A stretch of DNA of 64,000 bases from the NCBI RefSeq assembly GCF_000428885.1, contig NZ_KE386810.1, forward strand, positions 62,001 to 126,000, in the 5' to 3' direction. Below the pieces are notes generated by a model. That model searched no databases, had not been told where the DNA came from, and was given only the letters and a program-made list of their open reading frames with translations. Shown in pieces: positions 45,551 to 54,736 of this stretch. The position numbers and the translations under genes were made by a program. This DNA comes from Geothrix fermentans DSM 14018. GTDB lineage: Bacteria > Acidobacteriota > Holophagae > Holophagales > Holophagaceae. Each line of letters begins with the position of its first letter. Within the stretch, counting starts at the first letter, position 1.

Positions 45551-46171
45551 TCAGGGCTGGGAGGTCGACCCGGCGGGCCTGCGGGCCACCACCTGCACCA
45601 CGGCTCCAAGGCCCTGATGGTGGGCGCCTTCGCGGATGTCGCGCAGCAGCTCCCGGCCCACCTCCAGCTCCAGGCCGGGCAGGAGACCTCGCAGCTCGTC
45701 GAGGGTGTCGAGCAGGTCCGGCTCCTTCGGCCCGCCGGTGCCGTACTCCAGCTGGCGGGGTGTGTAGCCTTCCAGGATGAAGACGCCGCCGGGCGCGAGG
45801 GCCGCCGCGCAGCGCGGGTACAGCTCGCGCCGGAGGGCGGAGGGCAGGTGGCAGAAGATGGAGATGATGCCGCTCCAGGGGGTGGCTCCGAGGTCGAACG
45901 CTGCGAGATCAGCGACCTCGGTGGTGAGCGGCACGCCCCGGCTGGCGGCCAGGTCCCGCGCCCGGGCCAGGCCCACCGGCGACTGGTCCACGGCCGTGAC
46001 CGCATGGCCCAGCGCGGCCAGATGCACGGCGTTGCGGCCCTGGCCCTCGCCCAGCCCCAGCACGGGGCCCGGGGGGATGCGCGGCGCCATCTCCCGCAGG
46101 AAATCGTTGGGCTCAGAGCCGTAGGTCAGCTCGGCTTCCGAATAGCGCGTGTCCCAGAATTCTCGTCCCAT
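45551..46171 (-). CDS. Class I SAM-dependent methyltransferase (TehB-like)
   Basis: A 206-residue Rossmann-fold methyltransferase. The opening FWDTRYSEAELTYGSEPNDF and motif I VLGLGEGQGRNAVHLAALGH, then VTAVDQSPVGLARARDLA, are typical of the TehB/thiopurine-methyltransferase-like group. The ATG overlaps the pmbA stop (ATGA-type), so it is translated with pmbA. The substrate is unknown. Confidence 0.86.
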   Translation of the reverse strand: MGREFWDTRYSEAELTYGSEPNDFLREMAPRIPPGPVLGLGEGQGRNAVHLAALGHAVTAVDQSPVGLARARDLAASRGVPLTTEVADLAAFDLGATPWSGIISIFCHLPSALRRELYPRCAAALAPGGVFILEGYTPRQLEYGTGGPKEPDLLDTLDELRGLLPGLELEVGRELLRDIREGAHHQGLGAVVQVVARRPAGSTSQP

Positions 46172-47559
46172 CAGGCGCCTCCCAGGGCGATGTCCTCCAG
46201 CAGCAGGCTCAGGCCGGCGCTGCTGCCGTACCAGCGCAGGTCGCTACCCAGGGCCACGATGCGGGTGAGGAAGTCCCGCAGGTTCCCGGCGAAGGTGAGC
46301 TTGTCCACGGGCTCGGCCAGCACGCCGTCGCGGATGCGGATGCCCGAAGCGCCCACGCTGAGATCGCCGCTGACGGGATCCACCGTGTGCAGACCCATGA
46401 TCTCGGTGATCAGCACACCATTCCCCGCCAGACGGTAGAGGGCCTCGGGAGCGGTGCTCCCGGCCAGGGGGAAGAGGTTGAAGGTGGTGGCGCCGGGCTG
46501 GCTGCCGAAGCCGCGGCCGGCACTGGCCGTCGGAGCCTGGCCCAGCTCCGCGGCGGTCTTGAGGGTGTGGAGGTAGGTCTTCAGCACGCCGCCCTCCAGC
46601 AGCACGTTGCGGCGCGTGGGCAGGCCCTCGGCGTCCCAGGGCTCCGTGCCCAGGGCAGGACGGCCCGGAGCCTCGGGCAGGCGCCCGTCGTCCACGAGCG
46701 TGAGCAGCGGCGAGGCGATGGCTTCGCCCAGCTTCCCAGCGAAGAGGCTGCGGCCCTTGATCACGGCCTCGGCATCCAGCATGCCCGCCACGATGCCCAG
46801 CAGATCCACCGCCACTTCGGGGTGGAGCACCACGGGGTACTTTCCGGCGGGCAGCCGCTGGGGATGGAGCTTGCGCTCGCCTTTCAGGGCCGCCTCGGCC
46901 CCGATGGCCGAGAGGTCCAGGCCCGGCCGGCGGGCCACGTCCCAATGCCAGGCGGCCTGCCGTTCCTCGCCATCGGCCACGGCCAGCTCGATGGCCGCGG
47001 AGCAGCTGGACCAGGCATCCGGCGTGCGCACGTCCTTCTGGGTGAGCAGCAGGCTGGCGCCGGAACCGTCGCTCCAGGCTGCTTCCCGCACGGCGGCGAC
47101 CTTCGGCGAGGCCTTGCGGGCCTCGGCCTCCAGTTCCAGGGCCCAGGCGATGCGCTGCTCGGGCGTGATGGCCTCGACGGATGGATCGAAGCGGCTGGGC
47201 AGGTCGTCGGTACCCTCGGGATCGGCCTGGCGCAGCCAGGGGTCCTCGTCCCCCAGGGCGCTCAGCTCCCAGGCCTGGGCGAAGAGGCCGCGGAAATCCG
47301 CCGCGGTGAGATCAGTGGTGGTGGCGAGGCCCGTGCGGTAGCCCTTGCCCCCGTTGCGGATGACACGCACGCCGAGGCCACCGCGCTTGCTGGTGGTCAG
47401 GTTCTCCAGGGCGCCGTTCTGCACCTTGGCCTTCCGGCTCCGGGACACGGAGACGAAGGCCTCGGCACCCTCCGCGCCCAGGCTCAGGGCGTGCCGGATG
47501 CCGTCCTGGAGACGAGACTCGAGGGTTTCGGGGATGAAGGTTCGGAACGGATCGATCAT
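46171..47559 (-). CDS. pmbA: TldE/PmbA metalloprotease-family protein
   Basis: A 462-residue protein of the TldD/PmbA family, partner of TldD in a heterodimer that cleaves or matures small peptides (in E. coli, microcin B17 and CcdA). As is normal for TldE it lacks the HExxxH motif that TldD has. Family marks are GLGVRVIRNGGKGYRTGLAT near residue 60 and LFPLAGSTAPEALYR with VLITEIMGLHTVDPVSGDLS near the end. It lies one base from the macro-domain gene. Confidence 0.92.
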   Translation of the reverse strand: MIDPFRTFIPETLESRLQDGIRHALSLGAEGAEAFVSVSRSRKAKVQNGALENLTTSKRGGLGVRVIRNGGKGYRTGLATTTDLTAADFRGLFAQAWELSALGDEDPWLRQADPEGTDDLPSRFDPSVEAITPEQRIAWALELEAEARKASPKVAAVREAAWSDGSGASLLLTQKDVRTPDAWSSCSAAIELAVADGEERQAAWHWDVARRPGLDLSAIGAEAALKGERKLHPQRLPAGKYPVVLHPEVAVDLLGIVAGMLDAEAVIKGRSLFAGKLGEAIASPLLTLVDDGRLPEAPGRPALGTEPWDAEGLPTRRNVLLEGGVLKTYLHTLKTAAELGQAPTASAGRGFGSQPGATTFNLFPLAGSTAPEALYRLAGNGVLITEIMGLHTVDPVSGDLSVGASGIRIRDGVLAEPVDKLTFAGNLRDFLTRIVALGSDLRWYGSSAGLSLLLEDIALGGA

Positions 47560-47560
47560 G

Positions 47561-48079
47561 TCAGGCTTCCTTCTCTAGGGCAGAGCGCAGGACCACCAGG
47601 GAGCGGGCATCGAAGGCCACGAGGGTGAGGGTCTGCGGGAGGTCGTGGACTGCCAGCCAGGCCCGGCAGGTGGCCACGGCGATGGCGGCGGCCCGCTCGG
47701 CGGGGAAGCCGTAGATGCCCGTGCTGATGGCTGGGAAGGCTACGCTGCTGCAGCCGTGGGCTTCGGCCAGGCGGAGGCTCTCCCGGTAGCAGGAGGCGAG
47801 GGCCCTGTCCTCACCCTGCTGCCCGCCGTTCCAGACCGGACCCACGGCATGGATGACGAACCGGGCCGACAGGCGATGGCCGCCGGTGAGCTTCGCCTGG
47901 CCCGGAGGGCAGCCTCCCAGGCGCCGGCATTCCTCCAGCAGGCCCGGCCCCGCGGCCCGGTGGATGGCCCCGTCCACACCGCCCCCGCCCAGCAGGCTGC
48001 GGTTCGCGGCATTCACGATGGCGTCCACGGCGAGGGTGGTGATGTCGGCCTGCACCACCTGCAGGCGCCCGGAGGTCAA
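47561..48079 (-). CDS. Macro domain ADP-ribose hydrolase (YmdB-like)
   Basis: A 172-residue stand-alone macro domain, probably removing O-acetyl from O-acetyl-ADP-ribose or ADP-ribose from modified proteins or RNA. The binding loop has [20 protein letters not shown] and [20 protein letters not shown], and the later loop is [14 protein letters not shown]. The start codon is probably TTG at 48079 overlapping the tldD stop. It lies between the TldD and TldE genes. Confidence 0.9.
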   Translation of the reverse strand: MTSGRLQVVQADITTLAVDAIVNAANRSLLGGGGVDGAIHRAAGPGLLEECRRLGGCPPGQAKLTGGHRLSARFVIHAVGPVWNGGQQGEDRALASCYRESLRLAEAHGCSSVAFPAISTGIYGFPAERAAAIAVATCRAWLAVHDLPQTLTLVAFDARSLVVLRSALEKEA

Positions 48080-50172
48080 ATGACGCTCGGCAGGGGCTCG
48101 GCGGTGCCGCCCACGACGAGGGCGGGGCAGAGGATGGTTGGGAGGGCATCGCTGACGGGCACGCCCTGGCCGTCCTTACCGCAGGTGCCGATGTCGAAGT
48201 GGTGGAGGTCGCTGCCGATGCGGGTGAGGCCTCTCAGCACTTCGGGACCGCAGCCGCTGAGGGTGGCGTTCTTCACGGGGTACTTGGGTTCGCCGTTCTC
48301 CACCCAGTAGCCTTCGGTCACCTGGAACACGAAGTTGCCGGTGACCGTGTCCACTTGGCCGCCGCCCATGTGTTTCACGAGCAGGCCCCGGTCGAGATCC
48401 TTGAGGATGGCCTCGGGAGCCTCGCTTCCGGCGGCGAGGAAGGTGTTCCGCATGCGGGGGATGGGCAGGTGGCGGTAGCTCTCCCGGCGGCCGTTGCCCG
48501 TGGGCTCCGTGGCCATCTTCCGGGACGTCTTGCGCGACTGCAGGTAGGCCTTGAGCACGCCATTCTCGATGAGCACCACGCGGCTCACGGGGTTCCCCTC
48601 GTCGTCGATGGCCTGGCTGCCGCGCTTGTGGGGCAGGGTGCCGTCGTCGATGATCGTGACGCCCTCGGCGGCCACCTTCTGGCCCAGCTTGCCCGCGAAG
48701 GCGGACATGCCCGCGAGCGCGAGGTCGGCCTCCAGGCCGTGTCCGCAGGCCTCGTGGATCATGGTGCCGCCGGCGGAGCTGCTGAGCACCACGGGGAAGG
48801 TTCCGGCCGGGGCGGGCTGGGCGTCCAGGGCCTGCATGGCCAGGCGCACGGCCTCCTTCACCGTGCGGGCCACGGCCTCGTCCGTGAACAGCTCGAAGCC
48901 GCGGGTCTCGCCCAGGGCCTGGTAGCCGGTCTGGAGCTGGGTGCCGTCGCCGGCGGTGACGTTGGCCCGGAGCACGCCCTGGGTGCGGTGGTCCTCCGTG
49001 AGGCGGCCCGTCCAGCTTCCACCTTCACGTTCGGCGGCGGCGATCCACACGCGCTGGGTGTTGTCGCCGTAGCCCACGGATACCTGCTTCAGGGCGCCGG
49101 GACGCAGGACCTCGGCCTCGGTCCGGGCCAGGGCCTCGGCCCGGCGGACCAGGGCCACCTTCTCGTCCAGGGGCACGCTGCCCGGATCGCGCTTCACCGG
49201 GCTGGGCGTCGGGTGGACCTCCAGCGTCAGGGCGGGGATGGGGGCCGCCGTGCCGATGCCGGGGGCCGCCAGGGTGCGCGCGGCCTCCAGCAGCTCCTCG
49301 AAGGCCGGGGCGATCAAGTCGGCAAAGCGGGTGGTTTCTCCGTCGATCAAGCGCAGGCTGGCTCCGAAGGTCTCCGAGGCCAGCACGTCCTCCATGCGGC
49401 CGTCGTCCATGCCCAGCGCATGGGCCCGGCGGCGCTCCACGAAGGCTTCGCCATAGTCCCCGCCGCGGCTGAGGAGGGCGGTGAGGACGTCGCGGAGCTG
49501 TTCGGGGGTGAAGGGTGCGGGCATCGGGGCTCTCCACGTCCGCGCGCGGCGGACCCTCCAGTTTGACAGAAGGGCCGCCTCGGCTCCCGCGAGGATCCCG
49601 GCCAGGTCCCTCCCGTCGTTGGGGATCACCAAGTCCGCATGGAGGGCACGCTCGGGAGCCGATGCCTGGGCCCGCAGCCGCGCCAGAGCCGTCTCGCGGG
49701 GCATCCCATCCCGGGCGGCCAGGCGTTCGAGGCGCAGGTCCTCCGGGGCGTCCACGGTCCAGAAGGCGTCGAAGTGATGGGCCCTTCCGGTCTCCACCCA
49801 CAGGGCGGCGTCCAGCACGGCCCCCCGGGTGTCCGGGGGAAGGGCCGCGAGGCGGGCGGCCTGGAGGGCCTCGATCCGCGGGTGGAGGATCGCGTTCAAC
49901 CGGGCCCGCGCCGCACCGTCCGCGAAGACATGGCCGGCCATCCAGGCCCGGTCGAGGCTCCCGTCCCGCAGGAGGCAGCCCGGGCCGAAGGCCTCGACCA
50001 CCGCCGCCAGGCCCTCGCTGCCCGGTTGCACCACCTCCCGGGCCAGGGCATCCGCATCGATCACCGCCCAGCCCCGTGCCGCCAGCAGGTTCGCCACATG
50101 GCTCTTCCCCGCCGCGATGCCGCCGCTGAGGCCGAGGAGGGGGAAGGGGGGCGCTGGAAAGGTTCCGTCCAT
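48076..50172 (-). CDS. Dephospho-CoA kinase fused in frame to TldD metalloprotease
   Basis: One reading frame of 698 residues carries two proteins. Residues about 1-205 are CoaE, which phosphorylates dephospho-CoA in the last step of CoA synthesis: [20 protein letters not shown] (P-loop), [12 protein letters not shown], and [20 protein letters not shown]. Residues about 217-698 are TldD, with the zinc motif [11 protein letters not shown] (HExxxH type) near residue 455 and the [20 protein letters not shown] stretch. No stop lies between them. TldD could also start by itself at ATG 49524 with GTGGAG upstream, giving 482 residues. The first start may be 50172 or 50205. It is either a true fusion or a lost CoaE stop. 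Confidence 0.85.
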   Translation of the reverse strand: MDGTFPAPPFPLLGLSGGIAAGKSHVANLLAARGWAVIDADALAREVVQPGSEGLAAVVEAFGPGCLLRDGSLDRAWMAGHVFADGAARARLNAILHPRIEALQAARLAALPPDTRGAVLDAALWVETGRAHHFDAFWTVDAPEDLRLERLAARDGMPRETALARLRAQASAPERALHADLVIPNDGRDLAGILAGAEAALLSNWRVRRARTWRAPMPAPFTPEQLRDVLTALLSRGGDYGEAFVERRRAHALGMDDGRMEDVLASETFGASLRLIDGETTRFADLIAPAFEELLEAARTLAAPGIGTAAPIPALTLEVHPTPSPVKRDPGSVPLDEKVALVRRAEALARTEAEVLRPGALKQVSVGYGDNTQRVWIAAAEREGGSWTGRLTEDHRTQGVLRANVTAGDGTQLQTGYQALGETRGFELFTDEAVARTVKEAVRLAMQALDAQPAPAGTFPVVLSSSAGGTMIHEACGHGLEADLALAGMSAFAGKLGQKVAAEGVTIIDDGTLPHKRGSQAIDDEGNPVSRVVLIENGVLKAYLQSRKTSRKMATEPTGNGRRESYRHLPIPRMRNTFLAAGSEAPEAILKDLDRGLLVKHMGGGQVDTVTGNFVFQVTEGYWVENGEPKYPVKNATLSGCGPEVLRGLTRIGSDLHHFDIGTCGKDGQGVPVSDALPTILCPALVVGGTAEPLPSVI

Positions 50173-50309
50173 GGGACTGTATGGTGCCCCCGCTCCGGCA
50201 TCCATGCATGGAAGGATTGGCGGTGGGGCTACCCGGAGTCAGGCCGATCTGTTCAACGGCCTCCACCCCCTCTACACTGGACCCTTGAAACGATTCAACC
50301 TGAGGCTCC

Positions 50310-51269
50310 ATGAAAGACGCGACTCCCGAACAGGCCATGGATCTGTCCCAGCTGGAAAAGCCGGTGCTCGAGCTGGAGGCCCAGATCCGGGCCATGGAGA
50401 TGGATCCTTCCCAGGCGAAGGAGCGGGAGAAGCTGGAGAAGAAGCTGGAGAAGCTGAAGTCCGAGCTGTTCACGAACCTCACGGACTGGCAGCGGGCCCA
50501 GCTGGCGCGGCATCCCAAACGCCCCTACACCCTGGACTACCTGGAGCGCATCTGCGAGCGCTTCGAGGAGTTGCACGGCGACCGCCGCTTCGGCGACGAC
50601 GCGGCCATCGTGGGCGGCATGGGCTGGATCGAGGGCAATCCGGTCATGATCATCGGCCAGCAGAAGGGCCGGGACACCAAGCAGAAGATCCTCCGCAACT
50701 TCGGCATGCCCAAGCCCGAGGGCTACCGCAAGGCCCTGCGCCTCATGAAGCTGGCCGAGAAGTTCCAGCGGCCCGTCCTCTGCCTCATCGACACGCCGGG
50801 CGCCTACCCGGGCGTGGACGCCGAGGAGCGCGGCCAGGCCGAGGCCATCGCCCGCAACCTCCTGGAGATGGCCAAGCTCGAGGTGCCCGTGGTGGCCGTG
50901 GTGCTGGGCGAGGGCGGCAGCGGCGGGGCCCTGGCCCTGGGCGTGGCCGACCGCGTGCTCATGATGGAGAACGCCATCTATTCCGTGATCTCGCCCGAGG
51001 GTTGCGCCTCCATTCTCTGGAAGGATGCCACCCAGGCCCCCAAGGCCGCCGCGGCCCTCAAGCTCACGGCTCCGCATCTGCTCGACCTCGGCGTCATCGA
51101 TGGCATCGTGAAGGAACCCCTGGGTGGCGCCCATTCGGATTTCGACGCCGCGGCCGCAGCGCTCAAGGAGGCTGTCATCGAGGCCTTCTCCGAGTTGTCC
51201 GAGCTGTCCGCCGAGCAGCTGGTGGAGGAGCGGTACCAGAAGTTCGCCCGCATGGGCAGCGTGGGCTGA
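50310..51269 (+). CDS. accA: Acetyl-CoA carboxylase carboxyltransferase subunit alpha
   Basis: A 319-residue subunit of acetyl-CoA carboxylase making malonyl-CoA for fatty acids; it works with AccD, BC and BCCP subunits encoded elsewhere. Typical AccA features are an N-terminal coiled coil ([15 protein letters not shown]), [53 protein letters not shown], and [20 protein letters not shown]. It ends one base before recJ. Confidence 0.95.
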   Translation: MKDATPEQAMDLSQLEKPVLELEAQIRAMEMDPSQAKEREKLEKKLEKLKSELFTNLTDWQRAQLARHPKRPYTLDYLERICERFEELHGDRRFGDDAAIVGGMGWIEGNPVMIIGQQKGRDTKQKILRNFGMPKPEGYRKALRLMKLAEKFQRPVLCLIDTPGAYPGVDAEERGQAEAIARNLLEMAKLEVPVVAVVLGEGGSGGALALGVADRVLMMENAIYSVISPEGCASILWKDATQAPKAAAALKLTAPHLLDLGVIDGIVKEPLGGAHSDFDAAAAALKEAVIEAFSELSELSAEQLVEERYQKFARMGSVG

Positions 51270-51270
51270 G

Positions 51271-52938
51271 ATGGAGGCCAAGAGCTGGCGCCTCCGCCGG
51301 GAGATCCCGGCGGGTCCGGCGCCCTGGAGGGCCCTGACGGCGGCCTGGGGGCTGGAGCCGCGCCTGGCGCGGCTGGCCTGGATGCGGGGCGTGGACCGGC
51401 CCGAGGGACTGGCCTGGCGGCTGGAGGCCGCCTGGACGCGCAGCACGGACCCCCACCTGCTGCCGGGCGTGAACGCGGCCGTGGTCCGCATCCGCCGCGC
51501 TGTCGAGGCCCGCGAGCGCATCGTGGTCTACGGCGACTACGACGTGGACGGCGTCACCGCGACGGCCCTGCTGGTGCGGGCCCTGGAGCGGATCGGCGCG
51601 GAGGTCTCCTTTTTCATTCCCAACCGATTCTCAGACGGGTATGGCCTGCACCTGGACTGCATCCGCGAGCTGAAGGAGATCCGGGATCCCGGGCTTCTCG
51701 TCTCCGTGGACTGTGGCGTGCGCAGTGTGGATGAGGTGAAGGCCAGCGCGGAGCTGGGCCTGGACTGGGTGATCACGGACCACCACGCCCTGGGCGCGGA
51801 ACTGCCGCCGGCATGCGCCGTGGTGCATCCCCACCTTGACGGCTACGCCAACCCCTTCCTGGCGGGTGTGGGCGTGGCCTTCAAGCTGGCCCAGGCCCTG
51901 CTCGGGGCCGTGCCCCATCCCACCGGGGCCGACGCGGCCTTCCTGGACGGGATGCTCAAGCTGGTGGCCATCGGCACCGTGGCGGACGTGATGCCGCTGG
52001 TGGACGAGAACGCCCTGCTGGTACGCCGGGGGCTGGACTCCCTGGGCGGGAAGAACGGGCCCGGCCTGGCGGCCCTGCTGCGGGCCGCGAAGAAGGAGGG
52101 CGCCCTGGGCGGCCAGGACATCGCCTTCGGTCTCGCGCCGCGGCTCAATGCGGTGGGCCGCATGGGTGGGGCCGAGGACGCCGTGCGCCTGCTGCTGACC
52201 CGCGATGCCACTGAAGCAGAGGCCCTGATGGCCCGCGTCGAGGCCCTCAACCAGGAGCGCCGTGCCATCCAGGAGGACCTGGCGGCCCGCCTGCCGCGCC
52301 CGGATGGGGCGGCCTTCGACCTGGTGCTGGATCCGGCGGCCCACAAGGGCGTCATCGGCATCGTGGCGGGCCACCGCATGCGCGCCACTGGCCGGCCCGC
52401 AGGCGTCTGCACGGTCATCGACGGGGTCGCCCACTGCAGCCTGCGCGCCCCGGAGGGCTACGACCTGGGCGGTCTGCTGGCCCTGGCCCAGCCCTTCATC
52501 CTGGGCGGCGGCGGCCACCGCGCGGCGGCGGGCCTCAGCTTCGAGGCCTCCCGCCTGGCCTTCGTGCGCCAGGCCCTCCAGCGGGGCGCGGCGGAGCAGG
52601 CCGCGGGCCGGGAGATCCCGCCCCTGCTGGTGGATGGGGGCCCGGCGGACCTCCCGGAGGACGAGGGGCTGGCCCGCCTGGAACCCTTCGGCCAGGGCTT
52701 CGCCCCCCCCCTGGCGCGCCTGGAGGGGACCGTGTCGTCCTCGTCGGCTTTCGGGGCGGACCACTGGAAGCTGCGCCTCGCGGGGGTCCCCGATCCCCTC
52801 ACCTGGTTCGCCAACCGCGACCGGCCCCCGCAGCCGGCCGCAGGCCAGCGGCTCCACGTGGCCGCGGCGCCCCAGGGCAGCGCCCGCTGGGGGCGCTCCT
52901 GGCTGGTGGACACCCTGCTGGGGGAGGGCGCCCCATGA
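51271..52938 (+). CDS. recJ: Single-stranded-DNA exonuclease RecJ
   Basis: A 555-residue 5'-3' single-strand exonuclease of the DHH superfamily used in recombination and mismatch repair. Motifs: VVYGDYDVDGVTATALLV, LLVSVDCGVRSVDEV, VITDHHALGAELPPACAVVH (DHH motif), IGTVADVMPL, and the DHHA1 region with LGGGGHRAAAGLSFEAS. It is coupled to accA (start two bases after the accA TGA) and overlaps the next gene by four bases. Confidence 0.95.
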   Translation: MEAKSWRLRREIPAGPAPWRALTAAWGLEPRLARLAWMRGVDRPEGLAWRLEAAWTRSTDPHLLPGVNAAVVRIRRAVEARERIVVYGDYDVDGVTATALLVRALERIGAEVSFFIPNRFSDGYGLHLDCIRELKEIRDPGLLVSVDCGVRSVDEVKASAELGLDWVITDHHALGAELPPACAVVHPHLDGYANPFLAGVGVAFKLAQALLGAVPHPTGADAAFLDGMLKLVAIGTVADVMPLVDENALLVRRGLDSLGGKNGPGLAALLRAAKKEGALGGQDIAFGLAPRLNAVGRMGGAEDAVRLLLTRDATEAEALMARVEALNQERRAIQEDLAARLPRPDGAAFDLVLDPAAHKGVIGIVAGHRMRATGRPAGVCTVIDGVAHCSLRAPEGYDLGGLLALAQPFILGGGGHRAAAGLSFEASRLAFVRQALQRGAAEQAAGREIPPLLVDGGPADLPEDEGLARLEPFGQGFAPPLARLEGTVSSSSAFGADHWKLRLAGVPDPLTWFANRDRPPQPAAGQRLHVAAAPQGSARWGRSWLVDTLLGEGAP

Positions 52939-54683
52939 AGGCGCTGGCCCTGCTCCATGACCTGCCGCCCGCCCGGCATCCGCTCTGGCGGCGCCTGGGC
53001 TGGGCCATGGTGGCGGGCATCCTCGGCCTCACCCTGCGCTTCCTGATGGTGGGCGGCGAGAGCATGCCGCGCACGGTGGGTGGCGATCCCCTCTTCGGCG
53101 AAGGCACCAAGGGCAACGTGGGCACCCTCACGGAGCAGATGGGCCCCAACCGCATGGTGCTGGCCTACCGCACCATCGAAGGTTCCGAGGAGGACCTGAA
53201 GCTGGAGACCGTCACAGGCCACCTGGAGGAGGCCACGGGGCAGTGGCGCATGCTGTCGCCCAAGGCCCGCCGCCAGGCTGGCGTCTGGACGCTCCAGGGG
53301 CCCCTGGATCTGGAGGTGGCCGACCCCGGAACGCGGGCCCTGCTGGGCAAGGGGCGCGTGGAGGATGCCGGGCCCGCCCTCCGCTGGGCCGGCGGCGAGT
53401 GGGAGGGACTGGCCCCGTTGCGGTGGGAGACCCTGGAGGGGTCCACCCGGGGCACCTGGCACCTGCCCGCAGGCTGGCGGCGAGAAACCGAAGGGCGGTT
53501 CCGCGTGGACCGGGGCCCCGTGCGCTGGCAGGCTCCGGCGCCCGGGACCGTCCCCGCGGCCACGCTCCAGGCCATGGAGGCTGAGCGGCTCTGGGCCATG
53601 CCCGGCTTCCAGACGGGCCACATGGAGGGCGTGAAGGCCCGCCTCGCGGAGGGCTCCCTTCAGGCCTCGGTGGCGGACCTGACTCCGGAGACGGTCATCT
53701 GGCCGGGCCCCCTGGCCTTCGAACGCGCCGACGGCTGGCACGGCGACGCCAAGGGAGGCGTGGCGCCGCGCCCCGCCCCGGGCGCCACCTTCCAGCAGGT
53801 GGAACTCCGGACCTTCCATGCCCGCCGGGCCCTGCCCGCAGGCGAGGAGCGCCTCTCCACGGACGGCGCCCGGTGGACGCCCGCGGGCCTTCGCCTGGAG
53901 GGCAGCGTGGTATGGGACCAGCCCCTGGACGGCCAGCGCCTCACGCTCAGGGCCCCGCGCGTGCTCATGCGGGAGGGGCCGGGCGGCGACCTGCCCCAGT
54001 CCCTGCCCGTGGGGCATGCGGTGGCGGAGGGCCAGGCCGTCCTCACCTGGGGCCGCCGCAACCTCGCCTCGCCTCGCATCCAGGTGGAGCGGGCCACGCG
54101 GCGCTGGAAGCTCCAGGCGCCGGTGCTGGGCCGCGGCGAGGACGGCACCTTCAGCGGCGGGGCGGGGCAGGGGGATCCCCGCGCCTGGACCATCGAGGGG
54201 CCCGTACAGGTGAACCTGTTCTCCGGGGGCAGCCTCCGGGGGGCGAAGCTCATCTGGGAGGATACGCTCTGGACGCTCACGGGCCGTCCGGCGGCCTGGA
54301 GCCGGCTGCGCGAGCGCCTGTCCGGCCCCCGCATCGTCCGGAAGGGCGAGGCGGTGAGCTTCCCTGAAGGATTGAGCGGCACCCTGGCGGCCGCGGACGG
54401 GGACCTCTTCCTGCGCGCGGAGCGGGGCCAGAGCGAAGGGCAGAAGATCCTCCTGACCGGCGGCGTGGACTGCCAGGGCCAGGGCTGGCGGCTGGCGGCG
54501 GACTCGGTGACCGTCACAGTGGGGCCGGACCGCACGGCGAAGGTCATCCAGGCCCAGGGTGCCGTCACCCTGCGGGGCCGCCTCGGCGAAGGCCAGGGCG
54601 AGGCCCTGGACCTCGAGCCGGGCTCCCAGACCGTCAAGTGGCAGGGACGCGTGCGGGGCAAGGGGGCCGGTCCAGGCTGGTGA
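52935..54683 (+). CDS. LPS transport protein with LptC/LptA-like domain
   Basis: A 582-residue protein with an N-terminal membrane helix (residues about 20-40, AMVAGILGLTLRFLMVGG) and a long periplasmic beta-rich body. The last 110 residues look like an OstA/LptA-type beta-jellyroll: ITLLTGGV-like ILLTGGVDCQGQGWRLAADS, VIQAQGAVTLRGRLGEGQGE, ALDLEPGSQTVKWQGRV. Classical LptC is about 190 residues and LptA about 180, so this is an enlarged or multi-domain member. It belongs in the lptCA position of the lpt-rpoN-hpf cluster found in many proteobacteria. Its ATG overlaps recJ. Confidence 0.7.
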   Translation: MKALALLHDLPPARHPLWRRLGWAMVAGILGLTLRFLMVGGESMPRTVGGDPLFGEGTKGNVGTLTEQMGPNRMVLAYRTIEGSEEDLKLETVTGHLEEATGQWRMLSPKARRQAGVWTLQGPLDLEVADPGTRALLGKGRVEDAGPALRWAGGEWEGLAPLRWETLEGSTRGTWHLPAGWRRETEGRFRVDRGPVRWQAPAPGTVPAATLQAMEAERLWAMPGFQTGHMEGVKARLAEGSLQASVADLTPETVIWPGPLAFERADGWHGDAKGGVAPRPAPGATFQQVELRTFHARRALPAGEERLSTDGARWTPAGLRLEGSVVWDQPLDGQRLTLRAPRVLMREGPGGDLPQSLPVGHAVAEGQAVLTWGRRNLASPRIQVERATRRWKLQAPVLGRGEDGTFSGGAGQGDPRAWTIEGPVQVNLFSGGSLRGAKLIWEDTLWTLTGRPAAWSRLRERLSGPRIVRKGEAVSFPEGLSGTLAAADGDLFLRAERGQSEGQKILLTGGVDCQGQGWRLAADSVTVTVGPDRTAKVIQAQGAVTLRGRLGEGQGEALDLEPGSQTVKWQGRVRGKGAGPGW

Positions 54684-54736
54684 AGCCTCAAACGATCTGG
54701 GGCATGATGGTGGAAACCCTCGTATCAGGAGGCACC

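Noticed and set aside
50252-50278. Possible promoter TTCAAC / TACACT before accA
   Set aside because: Spacing of 15 bases and poor -35 match; not strong enough to list.
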